Positions 8,844 through 17,230 of a stretch of DNA of 64,000 nt are shown one piece after another. Position numbers and translations under genes: made by a program. The DNA comes from Thermococcus thermotolerans (GTDB lineage: Archaea > Methanobacteriota_B > Thermococci > Thermococcales > Thermococcaceae). Where the stretch lies: NCBI RefSeq assembly GCF_024707485.1, contig NZ_CP102602.1:1984001-2048000 (forward strand). The letters are read 5' to 3'. The notes below the pieces were generated by a model. The model worked only from the letters and a program-made list of their open reading frames with translations, made no database searches and was not told the origin of the DNA. Each line of letters starts with the position of its first letter. Positions within the stretch are counted from its first letter, which is position 1.

Positions 8844-8987
8844 TCACTTCTTGAAGAGATGGCCATGGGACCTGTTTACGTGCCTCGTGTAGTCCTTGGA
8901 GTTCCTGAAGAGCATTCCGCAGCGCGGGCAGCGGTAGTAGCGGGTGCCATCGCGGTCGTAGAATATAACCGCCTTCAGCTCCGCCAC
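8844..8987 (-). CDS. C2H2 zinc-finger microprotein
   Basis: A 47-codon gene. The sequence shows a single zinc finger: CPRCGMLF supplies two Cys (residues 20 and 23) and YTRHVNRSH supplies two His (36 and 41), matching C-x2-C-x12-H-x4-H. The GTG start at 8985-8987 is preceded by GGAGGTG at six-base spacing, and a TATA box ATTTTAAAAGG near 9028 is correctly placed for a start near 9003. It probably binds nucleic acid or a protein; the role is unknown. Small single-finger proteins of this kind occur in Thermococcales. Confidence 0.85.
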   Translation of the reverse strand: MAELKAVIFYDRDGTRYYRCPRCGMLFRNSKDYTRHVNRSHGHLFKK

Positions 8988-9060
8988 TGCCCCCACCTCC
9001 GGCGTTAGGTGAGAAAAGCCCTTTTAAAATTTTACGGATGGGGAAGACAGAAAAGGGAAA

Positions 9061-9882
9061 TCAAACCCATATCCGGTTGCCCTTGACCTTCAGGTATCCA
9101 AGCGTCTGGAGCTCCTTGAGGAAGTCCTCTATGGCATCCTCGTCGAAGTATATGTTGAGCCTCTCGTGCTCGCCCTCGACGACTATGGGCTCCCGCTCCA
9201 GCAGGGCCTCTATGAGGTCGTTCTTCTTCCGGTGTTTCTTTGCCAGCTCCAAGATTACGTCCGCAAGAACCGAGCGGGCTATGCCGTCGAACATTGCCTC
9301 GACTATGCTCTCCTCCGTGGCGTACTCTCCGGCTATCTCAAGCGCCGCCTCGACCAGCTCCCTCTCGACCTCCATTACCTCGACGAAGTACCTCTTCTCC
9401 ATTGTGTATTCAGTTATCATTCCCGTTTCAAAGCGCTTCTCAAATTCTTCAAGGTACTCCTCGACTTCCCCGATGGGGAAGCGGAGCTCCACCCTCAGTG
9501 ATCCCAGGGCGGGTTTTTTCACGAGCACCAGCTTTCCGTCCTCTTCCCGAACGGCACCGCTCTCTATCAGTGCCGTAAGTACGATAAGCCTCCCCAGATC
9601 CGACTCATCAAACAGCTCTTCTAGGGCCTTTTCCTGACCCGGTTCCCAGTTCTCAATTATCTCCTCGAATGCGAACTTCAACTCATCGAGGCTCTCCTGC
9701 AGGGGCTCTATCCCCCCTGCATTTTCGACGAGTTCGGCGTAGGTACCCTCCACAACGACGTAGTGGGAAATTTGGGGTGTTACCTCCTCACGGGTTCTGT
9801 TCATTATCCCCGCCCTGCTGAGTTCCCTTGAGAGGGCGTTCATATCATCTCTACTCAGGACTTCCAACCTCAAGCGTCTCAC
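9061..9882 (-). CDS. Conserved hypothetical protein, acidic and helical
   Basis: A 273-residue soluble protein that I do not recognise. It is rich in Glu and Leu with long amphipathic helices. The last 40 residues, with a strand-helix-strand pattern ending in LGYLKVKGNRIWV, look like a small winged-helix or MarR-like end, but this is weak. No signal peptide, membrane segment or catalytic motif is visible. It starts 31 bases from the next gene upstream on the same strand, so it may be the last gene of a creatininase-membrane protein-unknown operon. Confidence 0.65.
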   Translation of the reverse strand: MRRLRLEVLSRDDMNALSRELSRAGIMNRTREEVTPQISHYVVVEGTYAELVENAGGIEPLQESLDELKFAFEEIIENWEPGQEKALEELFDESDLGRLIVLTALIESGAVREEDGKLVLVKKPALGSLRVELRFPIGEVEEYLEEFEKRFETGMITEYTMEKRYFVEVMEVERELVEAALEIAGEYATEESIVEAMFDGIARSVLADVILELAKKHRKKNDLIEALLEREPIVVEGEHERLNIYFDEDAIEDFLKELQTLGYLKVKGNRIWV

Positions 9883-9913
9883 CGGAGAGAGAACGGCGGG
9901 AGGGGTTATAACC

Positions 9914-10555
9914 TTAGCCCTTTATAATGGTGGACAGGAGGGCCCGTAGGGGCTTGTTGCTGAGGATGGATAGTGTTTCTCTCACCTCCCCCTCCATTTC
10001 CGGACGGTATGTGGCGTACAGGTACAGGGCGTAGGCCATGACCTTTGGGTCCCCCTCCTTTGTTTTTTCAACAGCCTCTGCAAGCAATGGGTTGTTGAGG
10101 AGCTCCTCGGCGAGACTCTCCATGGCTTTTCTGTCGTCTTTTTCAATGGCCTCGCGTAGGGGGACATAAAAGAGGGAGAGCACAAGCCTTGCGAGCCGTT
10201 CCCGTTCCTCAAGCTCGTCCATGGGCGTTTTCGGTTCCTCCCTTCTGCTGAGGTAGTAATAGGCCAGTGGTAGCACAATCACAACGAGCACTACGAGGAG
10301 ATACGGGAGCAGCGGGAAGTTAAATCCGTAGGGAAGACGGTGGCTGATGGCCATGAGCGCGAGGAATCCGAGGAGAACCCAGACCGCCATCAGGAGCAGG
10401 TAGTAAATTGAATAGTCCTCTCTCCGGAGTGCCCTGTACTTGGACGGAGCGCCTATCCGGTCAAGATAGCGGAGCCTTTCCTCGGCCAGCTCCACCTCGG
10501 CTTGGAGGCGCTTTATACGCCTATCGACCTCCTCAAGAACGTCTTCCCGTCCCAT
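9914..10555 (-). CDS. Hypothetical membrane protein with N-terminal coiled coil
   Basis: A 213-residue protein of unknown function. Residues 1-33 are a heptad-like coiled coil (DRRIKRLQAEVELAEERL). Two hydrophobic helices lie at about 48-68 and 75-97, and the C-terminal half is a soluble helical domain. Both ends are therefore probably on the same side of the membrane. The ATG at 10553-10555 overlaps the stop of the creatininase gene (TGATG), indicating coupled translation. A TTG one codon earlier is possible but less likely. Confidence 0.65.
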   Translation of the reverse strand: MGREDVLEEVDRRIKRLQAEVELAEERLRYLDRIGAPSKYRALRREDYSIYYLLLMAVWVLLGFLALMAISHRLPYGFNFPLLPYLLVVLVVIVLPLAYYYLSRREEPKTPMDELEERERLARLVLSLFYVPLREAIEKDDRKAMESLAEELLNNPLLAEAVEKTKEGDPKVMAYALYLYATYRPEMEGEVRETLSILSNKPLRALLSTIIKG

Positions 10556-11271
10556 CAAGTACCCCCCGCTATAAGACGGGCTATCTTTTCACTAACGACG
10601 CTCAGGATTGCCTCCCCCTTCTCCGCCGTCGCCAGGGAGGGGTCATCGTTTACCCCTTCGGGGAACAGTTCCTTTCCTATGTCTTTTTTGATTATTCTCA
10701 CCTTTGAGCTCCTCTTTTCTCCCCTAGCGTTTTCCATCTTCACGAGTTCAGGCCTTATTGCCAGCATTACAGACGTCTCGTCCTGGCCCGCATGCCCTTG
10801 GCTGGAGCATATGCTCAGTATGTCTTCGCGGAAGTCCAGCCACCAGTTTATGAGCCAGATCTCGGTCTCCGGAAACTCTCCGGCCACTTCTTCAGCCGCA
10901 AGAACCAGCGGCGAGTAGTTTCCACCGTGCCCGTTGAGGAGGATGATTCTCCCGAACCCTTCGGCCGCGAACTCTTTTATTATCTCGCGAACGTAGGCCT
11001 TGAACGCGTCTCCATCCACGTTTATGGTTCCGGGATATATGTCAAGGACGAAGGTATGCCCGTACCACACGGGTGGGGCTATGAGAACTTCAACACCCAG
11101 CCGGCGGAGCCTCTCCTCGACCCGCTCTGCTATCTCCACAGGGGCAAAGACATCTGTTCCAAGGGGTAAATGCCTCCCGTGAGCTTCAACACTCCCCACG
11201 GGGATTATAACGGTGCCAACACGCTCCTTAAGACCCTCGAATTCGGGCCACGTTAGCTCCTCCATCCTCAT
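10555..11271 (-). CDS. Creatininase family amidohydrolase
   Basis: A 238-residue metal-dependent hydrolase of the creatininase superfamily. Metal-site motifs seen are GSVEAHGRHLPLGTD, LNGHGGN and a GHAGQDETS loop with Glu. In archaea a member of this family (ArfB) deformylates the pyrimidine intermediate of riboflavin and F420 synthesis; whether this gene does so cannot be told from sequence. The start is uncertain. A TATA box CTTATGAGG at 11301-11309 predicts transcription from about 11281, so GTG 11283 is too early and ATG 11271 is taken. It heads a three-gene operon. Confidence 0.85.
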   Translation of the reverse strand: MRMEELTWPEFEGLKERVGTVIIPVGSVEAHGRHLPLGTDVFAPVEIAERVEERLRRLGVEVLIAPPVWYGHTFVLDIYPGTINVDGDAFKAYVREIIKEFAAEGFGRIILLNGHGGNYSPLVLAAEEVAGEFPETEIWLINWWLDFREDILSICSSQGHAGQDETSVMLAIRPELVKMENARGEKRSSKVRIIKKDIGKELFPEGVNDDPSLATAEKGEAILSVVSEKIARLIAGGT

Positions 11272-11300
11272 GAGTATCCCCACTGCCTTTGGGCGTGAAT

Positions 11301-11316
11301 CCTCATAAGCCTTTTC
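11301..11316 (-). promoter_or_regulatory. Promoter of the creatininase operon
   Basis: On the minus strand GAAAAGG is followed by CTTATGAGG, a BRE/TATA pair. The predicted start is near 11281. Confidence 0.45.
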
Positions 11317-11348
11317 TATGCTGAGGAGAATGAGAAAAGGGATGGGCG

Positions 11349-12200
11349 TTACTGGGTCCCTTCAAGGAGGTCTCTGACGTATTTCGGCATCTGGAAGAGT
11401 GTCTCATGCCTCTCGGGGTCGTAGTAGTACAGCTCCAGTTTTTTTGCCCTTTCCATGTCGATTCTGGTGAAGTCAACGTCTCCCTTAACTCCAACGAGGA
11501 AGCTCCAGGGAGAGGCATAGCCGATTACCGGGAAGCTGAAGTAATAAACCCGGTCAAAGACCCTCTTCATGGCCCTGTATGCGTCGAGGAGCTCGTTCGT
11601 GAAGAGGTAAACGCTCCCCGCCTGCGTGATGTACAGACCTTTTTCGTTCAGCTTCTCATATGCTGAGCGGTAAAATTCCTCACTGAAGAGGAGCTTTGCC
11701 GGGCCAACGGGGTCTGTGGAGTCGACTATGATGACGTCAAAGTGCTCTTCCGTCTCCCTGAGGTACTTCACACCGTCGCCGACTATCACCTCTGCCCGGG
11801 GATCCTCAAAGGCGCCCCTCGCAACGTTGAGGTAGAGCTTCGAAACCTCCATGACCATCTCGTCTATCTCTACCATAGTGGCCCTCTCAACGGTTTCGTG
11901 CCTCAGGACTTCCCTGAGAGTCCCGCCGTCCCCTCCACCGATGATGAGAACCCTCCTCGGATTGGGATGGGCCAGCATAACCGGGTGAACCAGCGGTTCG
12001 TGGTAGCTCTCCTCGCCAACTTCTACAAGCTGAACCGTGCCGTCGAGAACGAGGAGCTTGCCGAACCCCTCGGTTTCGTACAGCTCAAGCCTCTGATACT
12101 GCGTCTGTGTCTCAAACAGCCTCTCTTTGACCTTAAAGCCCACACCGTAACCGCGAGGGTACCATTCTATGAACGCTCTCTCCTTTTCGTTGAATCCCAT
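11349..12200 (-). CDS. speE: Polyamine aminopropyltransferase (spermidine synthase family)
   Basis: Transfers aminopropyl from decarboxylated S-adenosylmethionine to a polyamine. In T. kodakarensis the homologous enzyme (TK0147) uses agmatine, the product of the PdaD enzyme encoded nearby. The 283 residues include the SAM-type loop [11 protein letters not shown], the acidic residue in MVEIDEMV and the catalytic stretch [15 protein letters not shown] 12200 has GGTGA five bases upstream; GTG 12209 would overlap that site. A TATA box GGTTTAAAACC near 12236 gives a leader of about ten bases. Length fits the family (about 280). Confidence 0.95.
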   Translation of the reverse strand: MGFNEKERAFIEWYPRGYGVGFKVKERLFETQTQYQRLELYETEGFGKLLVLDGTVQLVEVGEESYHEPLVHPVMLAHPNPRRVLIIGGGDGGTLREVLRHETVERATMVEIDEMVMEVSKLYLNVARGAFEDPRAEVIVGDGVKYLRETEEHFDVIIVDSTDPVGPAKLLFSEEFYRSAYEKLNEKGLYITQAGSVYLFTNELLDAYRAMKRVFDRVYYFSFPVIGYASPWSFLVGVKGDVDFTRIDMERAKKLELYYYDPERHETLFQMPKYVRDLLEGTQ

Positions 12201-12265
12201 GAATCTCACCGTGCTTAGGTATGGTGAAGGGTTTTAAACCTTGAGGTTCGTTTGGCCCCAAGAAT

Positions 12266-12277
12266 ATTTTTATAAGG
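12266..12277 (+). promoter_or_regulatory. Promoter for a likely leaderless transcript
   Basis: ATTTTTATAAGG at 12266-12277 is a strong TATA box. Its centre is about 27 bases before the ATG at 12299, and no ribosome site precedes that ATG, so the mRNA is probably leaderless. Confidence 0.6.
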
Positions 12278-12298
12278 CGGTTATACTACTGTTTAACG

Positions 12299-12796
12299 AT
12301 GCAGTGGAAGAAAGTCCATAAGGAGCTCCTAAAGTTCCTTGAGGACTCTGTGCCGGAGATACACGAAGGAATGAGGTACGGCGTCCCACATGTTGTGGGC
12401 GAGATACTCTTCTCTGAGGATAGCCCGCACGTTGAGCTTTCTCTGATAACCTTCAACGGAAGCAGACGTCCGCTGGCATTTAACGACGGGGATTCTGTCA
12501 GATTTATGTATCCCGTTGAGGATACCAACCCGTACATGGCCTTTCTGGAGATTATGAGCTTCTTCGAGAGGACGTTCGACGATTCACGCTTCAGGGTCGT
12601 CCTTAGAACCTCTCCCGCGGAGTTCCTTAAGAGCATAGGACTTGAGATTCTGTGGACGAATGAGTATCTGCTCAATGGGACTGAGTTCGTTCAGGTCTGG
12701 GCGGTTTCTGGGACGACCAGATACAACATCCTCTTTGAGAAACGGGAGAAGGGATTCGTCCTGAGAGATATAAAAAGGGTAGGTGGGCTTCAGTAG
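12299..12796 (+). CDS. Hypothetical protein between speE and pdaD
   Basis: A 165-residue soluble protein of mixed alpha/beta character that I do not recognise. It has no signal peptide, membrane segment or obvious catalytic motif; a VGEILFSED...VELSLITFNG region suggests beta strands. ATG 12299 has no Shine-Dalgarno site but correct TATA spacing for a leaderless mRNA. Its last seven bases overlap the convergent pdaD gene. Position between two polyamine genes is not proof of a polyamine role, because it is on the opposite strand and has its own promoter. Confidence 0.75.
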   Translation: MQWKKVHKELLKFLEDSVPEIHEGMRYGVPHVVGEILFSEDSPHVELSLITFNGSRRPLAFNDGDSVRFMYPVEDTNPYMAFLEIMSFFERTFDDSRFRVVLRTSPAEFLKSIGLEILWTNEYLLNGTEFVQVWAVSGTTRYNILFEKREKGFVLRDIKRVGGLQ

Positions 12797-13263
12797 GGGA
12801 ACATCACGACCGCGGCTATTGCCGCCGCCGGCCTGTCCTTCACGGTTATGCTTGCGCTCGCGACCTTGAACTCGGCCAGCTTCCAGCCGCGCATGGCGAA
12901 GCCTTCCTCCACCATCTTCCTGACCATCTCCTCCGCCTCTTCCTTGGTGCAGTAGCCGGAGTACTCGTAGATGAGGCCCCCCTCGTTGCCCTCGCTGATG
13001 CCTATCCCCAGGGCAGCGCTGATGGTCATACCCGGCTCGTCGCTCTCGATGTGTGCATAAACGGTCGGAAGGAGCATTCCTATCGGGACATCGTGGACCT
13101 CCTCGATCCACTCGATGTGTGCCGGGATGACACTGCTCAGCTTGACGAGGTTAACGTTTCCTATGCCGAGCTTGAGGAGTGCGTTGTCAAAGGCGTTGAG
13201 CTTGGTTCCTCCCTCAGCGGTAGCGGCACCGATAAAAGCTCTCTTGGGGGTTGTCCAGCTCAT
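12790..13263 (-). CDS. pdaD: Pyruvoyl-dependent arginine decarboxylase
   Basis: Converts arginine to agmatine, the first step of archaeal polyamine synthesis. The 157-residue proenzyme cleaves itself between two serines to form a pyruvoyl group. The site is seen as KLSSVIPAH at Ser43-Ser44. GMLLPTVYAHIES and the C-terminal AAIAAVVMFPY are typical of the PdaD family. ATG 13263 follows GGAGGA at seven-base spacing. Together with speE it supplies N1-aminopropylagmatine and then spermidine and longer polyamines, which stabilise nucleic acids in hyperthermophiles. Confidence 0.96.
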   Translation of the reverse strand: MSWTTPKRAFIGAATAEGGTKLNAFDNALLKLGIGNVNLVKLSSVIPAHIEWIEEVHDVPIGMLLPTVYAHIESDEPGMTISAALGIGISEGNEGGLIYEYSGYCTKEEAEEMVRKMVEEGFAMRGWKLAEFKVASASITVKDRPAAAIAAVVMFPY

Positions 13264-13429
13264 CTCGACTTCCTCCTTTCTTTTCTCACACGTTAGACGA
13301 TTATAGGCTAAAGTGAAGGTGTGCCTACTCGCTAATTAGAGCCGGGCTTAAAAACGTTTCGCTATATTGGAAAGGAGGAATTACAGGCGTTATCGGGATT
13401 GAATGACCGCCCCTACCCTCGAACTCACC

Positions 13430-14578
13430 TCAAGCCACGCTTTCAGAGGATTTTAACTGGTAACGGTTGACTGCCCTTCCCAGAGTGGCGGAGGTGAAGA
13501 TTCCCAGGACGCTGGCGAGGGATGCCATTGCGTACATGTGCTGGCTCAGGACACCCGAAACGAAACCTATCTCACCAACGAGCAGGCCGAGGACGCCGAA
13601 GCTGGCTATTCCTGCACCCCTGACGATTGACGTTGAAACGTCACCATGCCTCACGATGGCTGCGGAAAGGAGCAGTCTTACCGCGTACACGAGGACGAAG
13701 AACTCTATTACCACGAACGACAGCTCGGTCTCGAAGTTGAGGCCGCGCCATGCGAAGAATATAGGGGCGAAGATGCCGTAGGTGACGCCGCTGACGATGG
13801 TTGTGAGCCTGTCATACTGCTTCGTTCCGACTAGGTCGCTGTGCATCATGAGACCTGCCATAAATCCACCTATGCTGAAGTGAAGGCCTATCTCGTCGCT
13901 GATGAATGCCAGAGACGTTGAGAGTACCATGAAGAGGCCAAAAACCGCCTCATCGCTCTTGAGCCTGCGGAGGAAGCGTATTATCATGACCTTGTGCTTT
14001 ATTCCTATTATGTAATTGACGTACATGAGGACGCCTATGAAGACGGCATCCTTCAGTATGCTCTCGACGACTGGCATGTAGTCCCCGGGGGTTTCGTGTA
14101 TCCTGACCATAACGTAGACTATGAAGAGGCTCATTATCTCGCTTATGACCGCGTAGGATAGTGCCACATGGATAAAGTCCTCCCCGAAGAACCTCTTGAG
14201 CCTCAGGACTATGGGGGCTGAGGCCGTTGAAATTATCGCCGCAACGATGAGGGCGTCGGAGTTAAGCTCCCACCCGGTGAAGGGGAGCGTGACCAGCAGC
14301 ATGACCAGATATGTGACCACGTAGAGGGGCAGGGTCTTCTTCCCGGCGTAGTGGAGCTCCTCAGGGGTTACCTCCAGACCCGCCGAGATCATCAGGAAGA
14401 ACAGGCCGAGCTCGGCCATGAGGAGCATCTGGTCCCTCGGCATCTCAAGTAGGACGGCGCTGAGTATCATTCCTGCCGTTATCTCACCGAGAAATCCAGG
14501 ATAGCCCAGCCTCTCAAAGCCTTCAGCGAGCAGTCTTGCGAAGGCTATGATGACAAACACGTACCCTATGATTTCCAT
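13430..14578 (-). CDS. CPA2-type cation:proton antiporter
   Basis: Integral membrane Na+ or K+/H+ antiporter of the sodium/hydrogen exchanger fold, 382 residues with about 11-12 hydrophobic helices. Recognisable pieces are LGYPGFLGEITAGMIL (TM2), LFFLMISAGLEV and the TASAPIVLRL stretch. In the ion-binding helix, where CPA2 members usually show QD or DD, this protein has SE in AVISEIMSLF, so its stoichiometry may differ. ATG 14578 lacks a ribosome site but lies at leaderless distance from a TATA box at 14601-14610. It shares a 78-bp gap with the divergent ACT gene. Confidence 0.85.
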   Translation of the reverse strand: MEIIGYVFVIIAFARLLAEGFERLGYPGFLGEITAGMILSAVLLEMPRDQMLLMAELGLFFLMISAGLEVTPEELHYAGKKTLPLYVVTYLVMLLVTLPFTGWELNSDALIVAAIISTASAPIVLRLKRFFGEDFIHVALSYAVISEIMSLFIVYVMVRIHETPGDYMPVVESILKDAVFIGVLMYVNYIIGIKHKVMIIRFLRRLKSDEAVFGLFMVLSTSLAFISDEIGLHFSIGGFMAGLMMHSDLVGTKQYDRLTTIVSGVTYGIFAPIFFAWRGLNFETELSFVVIEFFVLVYAVRLLLSAAIVRHGDVSTSIVRGAGIASFGVLGLLVGEIGFVSGVLSQHMYAMASLASVLGIFTSATLGRAVNRYQLKSSESVA

Positions 14579-14600
14579 GCTGGTTCATTATTCGGGACGG

Positions 14601-14635
14601 GTTAATAATCCTTCCGCCAGGCAAGGCTTTTATTC
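14601..14635. promoter_or_regulatory. Divergent promoter pair, both predicted leaderless
   Basis: Minus strand: GGAAG BRE (14611-14615) and GATTATTAAC (14601-14610), predicting a start near 14580 for the antiporter ATG at 14578. Plus strand: AAGG and CTTTTATTC (14623-14635), predicting a start near 14655 for the ACT gene ATG at 14657. Both promoters are packed back to back in 78 bp. Confidence 0.55.
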
Positions 14636-14656
14636 TGTGGGAGGATAGCTCTAAGT

Positions 14657-15064
14657 ATGAGGCACTATGAGATAGTGAGGATAAGGGAGAACGGCAAGGT
14701 GGAGCTTCCCAGGGATTACGCGTACGAACTGGGAATCGTTGAGGGTGCGTACTTCCTTCTGGAGATAGACACCGACCTCAACGAGGTTCACATGGAGAGA
14801 ATAGCCCTCCCTGGAAAGAAGCTCGTGGAAGTGGAGCTCATAGTGGAGGACAAGCCCGGCGTTCTTGCCAAGATAAGCGGGCTTTTTGGAAAACACGGGG
14901 CGAACATACTCTTCAGCGAGGCCGAGGAGCTTGAGGGCATAGAGCTGGCCGGGATAGTTGCGGTCATAGACGTAAGTGGGATGAGCGGCACGCTGGAAGA
15001 GCTTAGGGCGGAGCTTGAAGGGCTGGACGTTGTTAGGGAGGTCACCCTAAGACCACTGGAGTAG
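14657..15064 (+). CDS. AbrB-like/ACT domain protein
   Basis: A 135-residue regulatory-type protein. The first 45 residues (VRIRENGKVELPRDYAYELG) resemble a SpoVT/AbrB swapped-hairpin strand pattern. Residues about 55-133 form an ACT domain, with VEDKPGVLAKISGLFGKHG as the ligand-facing helix and loop. ACT domains bind amino acids or similar small molecules; ligand and target are unknown. GGAGGA lies 11 bases before ATG 14657, which is long, while the TATA spacing favours a leaderless transcript. The end overlaps mnhD by 18 bases, tail to tail. Confidence 0.8.
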   Translation: MRHYEIVRIRENGKVELPRDYAYELGIVEGAYFLLEIDTDLNEVHMERIALPGKKLVEVELIVEDKPGVLAKISGLFGKHGANILFSEAEELEGIELAGIVAVIDVSGMSGTLEELRAELEGLDVVREVTLRPLE

Positions 15065-16549
15065 GAGCACCGTCAGCATGAAGGTTACAAAGACCGCCGC
15101 CAGAACGTTTATCTCCTCCCCCACGCGGTTTCTTTTTACCTCCAGTTCTACCTCAGGAATTCCCAGCTTTTTCAGCGCAAAGAACCCGGGCACCGCGGCG
15201 GCTATGTAGATGACGTCGGCCAGTTTAAGCCCCGCACCGAGGTATATGCCCGCAGCCAGGGTAAGGAGCGCGAGAGCTAAGCTCGGGGGCTCCCATGATG
15301 GTTTAATCTCCGGGCTTTCCCTTCCCAGCATGTGGTAGTTCAGCCCGGTAAATGCAATCATCGTTCCAAGGGTTCCGAGGGGGATAAGCCAGTTCCAGTC
15401 TCCGGGGAGGCTGGATGAGAGCAGCCCCTTTGCGTAGGAACCCACCAGGGGTGAAATTCCACCTATGGCGAGGCTGAGCATGAGCACAGAGAAAGCCATG
15501 AGCGGAGCGTTCCTGTAGCCGAACTCCCCGAGTTTCCTCGACTTCCTTCCGAGACTACCGACGCCCAGGAAGAGGCCCCCCTTGGCCAGGGAATGCGCCA
15601 GAGCATAGTAAGCCGCCCCCGTGAAGTTGAAGGTGGCTACCCCGATGAGCACGTACCCCATCTGGGAGACCGTGGAGTACGCGAGGAAGCGCTTTGCATC
15701 CCTCTGAGGGAGCATCATAACTATGCCGAAGAATATCGACGCAACCGCCACGGCCAAGGCGACGGTTTTCAGGCTCTCCCCAACGGGCAGGGCTGAAAAC
15801 AGCAGTATCATGCCGTACGCGGGGGCTTTCACGACTATCCCGCTCAACAGGGCACTGGCGGGTGTTGGAGCAACGGAATGGGCATTTGGCAGCCAGCCGT
15901 GGAGGGGGAATATGCCCGCCTTCAGGAGGAGCGATGCAAAGGCTATCCCGAGGGCAACGTTAAGCTCCCTGCTCGGGAGGGCGTTCTCAGCCACAAGCTC
16001 GACGTTGAGATAGCCAGTCTCCATATATATCAGGCCTATCGCGAAGATGAAGAGGTATGAGGCGAGGAGAGATAGGAGAAGGTACTTAAAGGCAGCCTTT
16101 TTCGAACCGGGGTCATCGGAGAAGGCCACCAGGGCAAAGGCAGAAACCGAGGCGATTTCCATGTAGATGTAGAAATTGAAGAAATCCCTGGCTATAAAGG
16201 CCCCCAGCAGGCCGGAGTGCATCAGGAGGAACAGGACGAGGGCCTTGGGTGTCTTCTTATCCCTGAAATCGAAGTATGAGATGGAATATAGGGCAACGAC
16301 TGTGAAGAGCATAAGCTCCCCCGCGATGAAAGGTTCATTGATTCCACCGATTCCGACCTCTATCCCTGCTACTCTGTCCCAGCCTCCGACTATCTCGGCC
16401 CTTCCATTGTTAAGAACGAATATTCCCGCCGGTAGAACCGCCCCGGTAATGAATGCGCCCTTTATTAAAACCTTCCTTGCCCGCAGGGTGTCCAGGATGA
16501 CGATTATGAACCCAAACAGGAGCGGGAAGGCCACCATCAGAGGTATCAC
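15047..16549 (-). CDS. mnhD: Mrp/Mbh-type antiporter subunit D (NuoN/MbhH-like)
   Basis: The large ion-translocating subunit of this cluster, 500 residues, about 14 membrane helices, proton-antiporter family. Key charged residues are visible: Glu in NFYIYMEIAS (helix 5 region), Lys in LLLKAGIFPLHGWLP and Lys in SGIVVKAPAYG, which line the proton path in complex I-like subunits. It is the last of eight overlapping genes. GTG 16549 overlaps the mnhC stop as GTGA. It is the only large antiporter subunit here: no MnhA N-terminal (NuoL-like) subunit is encoded. Confidence 0.93.
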   Translation of the reverse strand: MIPLMVAFPLLFGFIIVILDTLRARKVLIKGAFITGAVLPAGIFVLNNGRAEIVGGWDRVAGIEVGIGGINEPFIAGELMLFTVVALYSISYFDFRDKKTPKALVLFLLMHSGLLGAFIARDFFNFYIYMEIASVSAFALVAFSDDPGSKKAAFKYLLLSLLASYLFIFAIGLIYMETGYLNVELVAENALPSRELNVALGIAFASLLLKAGIFPLHGWLPNAHSVAPTPASALLSGIVVKAPAYGMILLFSALPVGESLKTVALAVAVASIFFGIVMMLPQRDAKRFLAYSTVSQMGYVLIGVATFNFTGAAYYALAHSLAKGGLFLGVGSLGRKSRKLGEFGYRNAPLMAFSVLMLSLAIGGISPLVGSYAKGLLSSSLPGDWNWLIPLGTLGTMIAFTGLNYHMLGRESPEIKPSWEPPSLALALLTLAAGIYLGAGLKLADVIYIAAAVPGFFALKKLGIPEVELEVKRNRVGEEINVLAAVFVTFMLTVLLLQWS

Positions 16550-16836
16550 GAGCCGTCCCCCCGCATGCGGATTATTATGGCCAGAGCGAGCGATGTTATA
16601 GCAACGTCAACGACGAGTGTTGTGAGCATCAGCGTTGCCGGGAGCGGATCGACCGGATTTGTCGGCATTATCGGGACGTCCCTCCCCGGGGAGTATGCCA
16701 GGCCGATGAAGAAGAGCACTAAGCCCAGGGAGACCACGTTTATGGAGAGCACTAATTTTATCGGCTCCCTCTTCGCCATCAGGCCATATATCCCTATGAG
16801 CATTATGATAACTCCCGCCTGCTCCGGGCTAATCAC
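16546..16836 (-). CDS. mnhC: Mrp/Mbh antiporter subunit C (NuoK-like)
   Basis: A 96-residue, three-helix membrane protein of the NuoK/MnhC/MbhG family, with REPIKLVLSINVVSLGLVLF and a second half ending in TSLALAIIIRMRG. The start is taken as GTG 16836 because GAGGTGG is six to seven bases before it. TTG 16842, two codons earlier, touches that site. The gene overlaps both neighbours, so its synthesis is probably coupled. Confidence 0.9.
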   Translation of the reverse strand: MISPEQAGVIIMLIGIYGLMAKREPIKLVLSINVVSLGLVLFFIGLAYSPGRDVPIMPTNPVDPLPATLMLTTLVVDVAITSLALAIIIRMRGDGS

Positions 16837-17230
16837 TTTCAACCCACCTCAGCAGTATGTAGAAGACGAAGGTGAAGGCCGCTCCTACCTCAAGGCCGAC
16901 GATGACGTTGAAGGGCAGGATTATGCCGCCTTCAGTTGGGAGGAAGTTGGCATAAAAGCTACCAAAGGCCACCCCGGCGATTCCCAGCAGGACGAGCATC
17001 GTCCCGGCCGAGCTCTCTATCAGGCTCGCCCAGTTGAATTTGAACTTCTTCCTGACCTTCTTGTAGCCGTGGGATGTTATGAGGAGTATGACCGCGACCG
17101 CGAGAATCACCCCGCCCTGAAAGCCGCCCCCCGGGTTCAGATGACCGTAGAGCATGAGATAAGCGGCGTAGGTTACAAGGAACGGGCTTATCATCTTGGT
17201 GGTGCTCCTCACAACAACGCTCATCTTCAC
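16829..17230 (-). CDS. mnhB: Mrp/Mbh antiporter subunit B (MnhB domain)
   Basis: A 133-residue MnhB/MbhF family protein with four membrane helices. The family signature is seen as YLMLYGHLNPGGGFQGGVIL, and a second conserved stretch is GAAFTFVFYILLRW. GTG 17230 has a GGGGG site eight bases upstream and overlaps the preceding stop. It forms part of the membrane arm that couples Na+ and H+ movement. Confidence 0.92.
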   Translation of the reverse strand: MKMSVVVRSTTKMISPFLVTYAAYLMLYGHLNPGGGFQGGVILAVAVILLITSHGYKKVRKKFKFNWASLIESSAGTMLVLLGIAGVAFGSFYANFLPTEGGIILPFNVIVGLEVGAAFTFVFYILLRWVESD

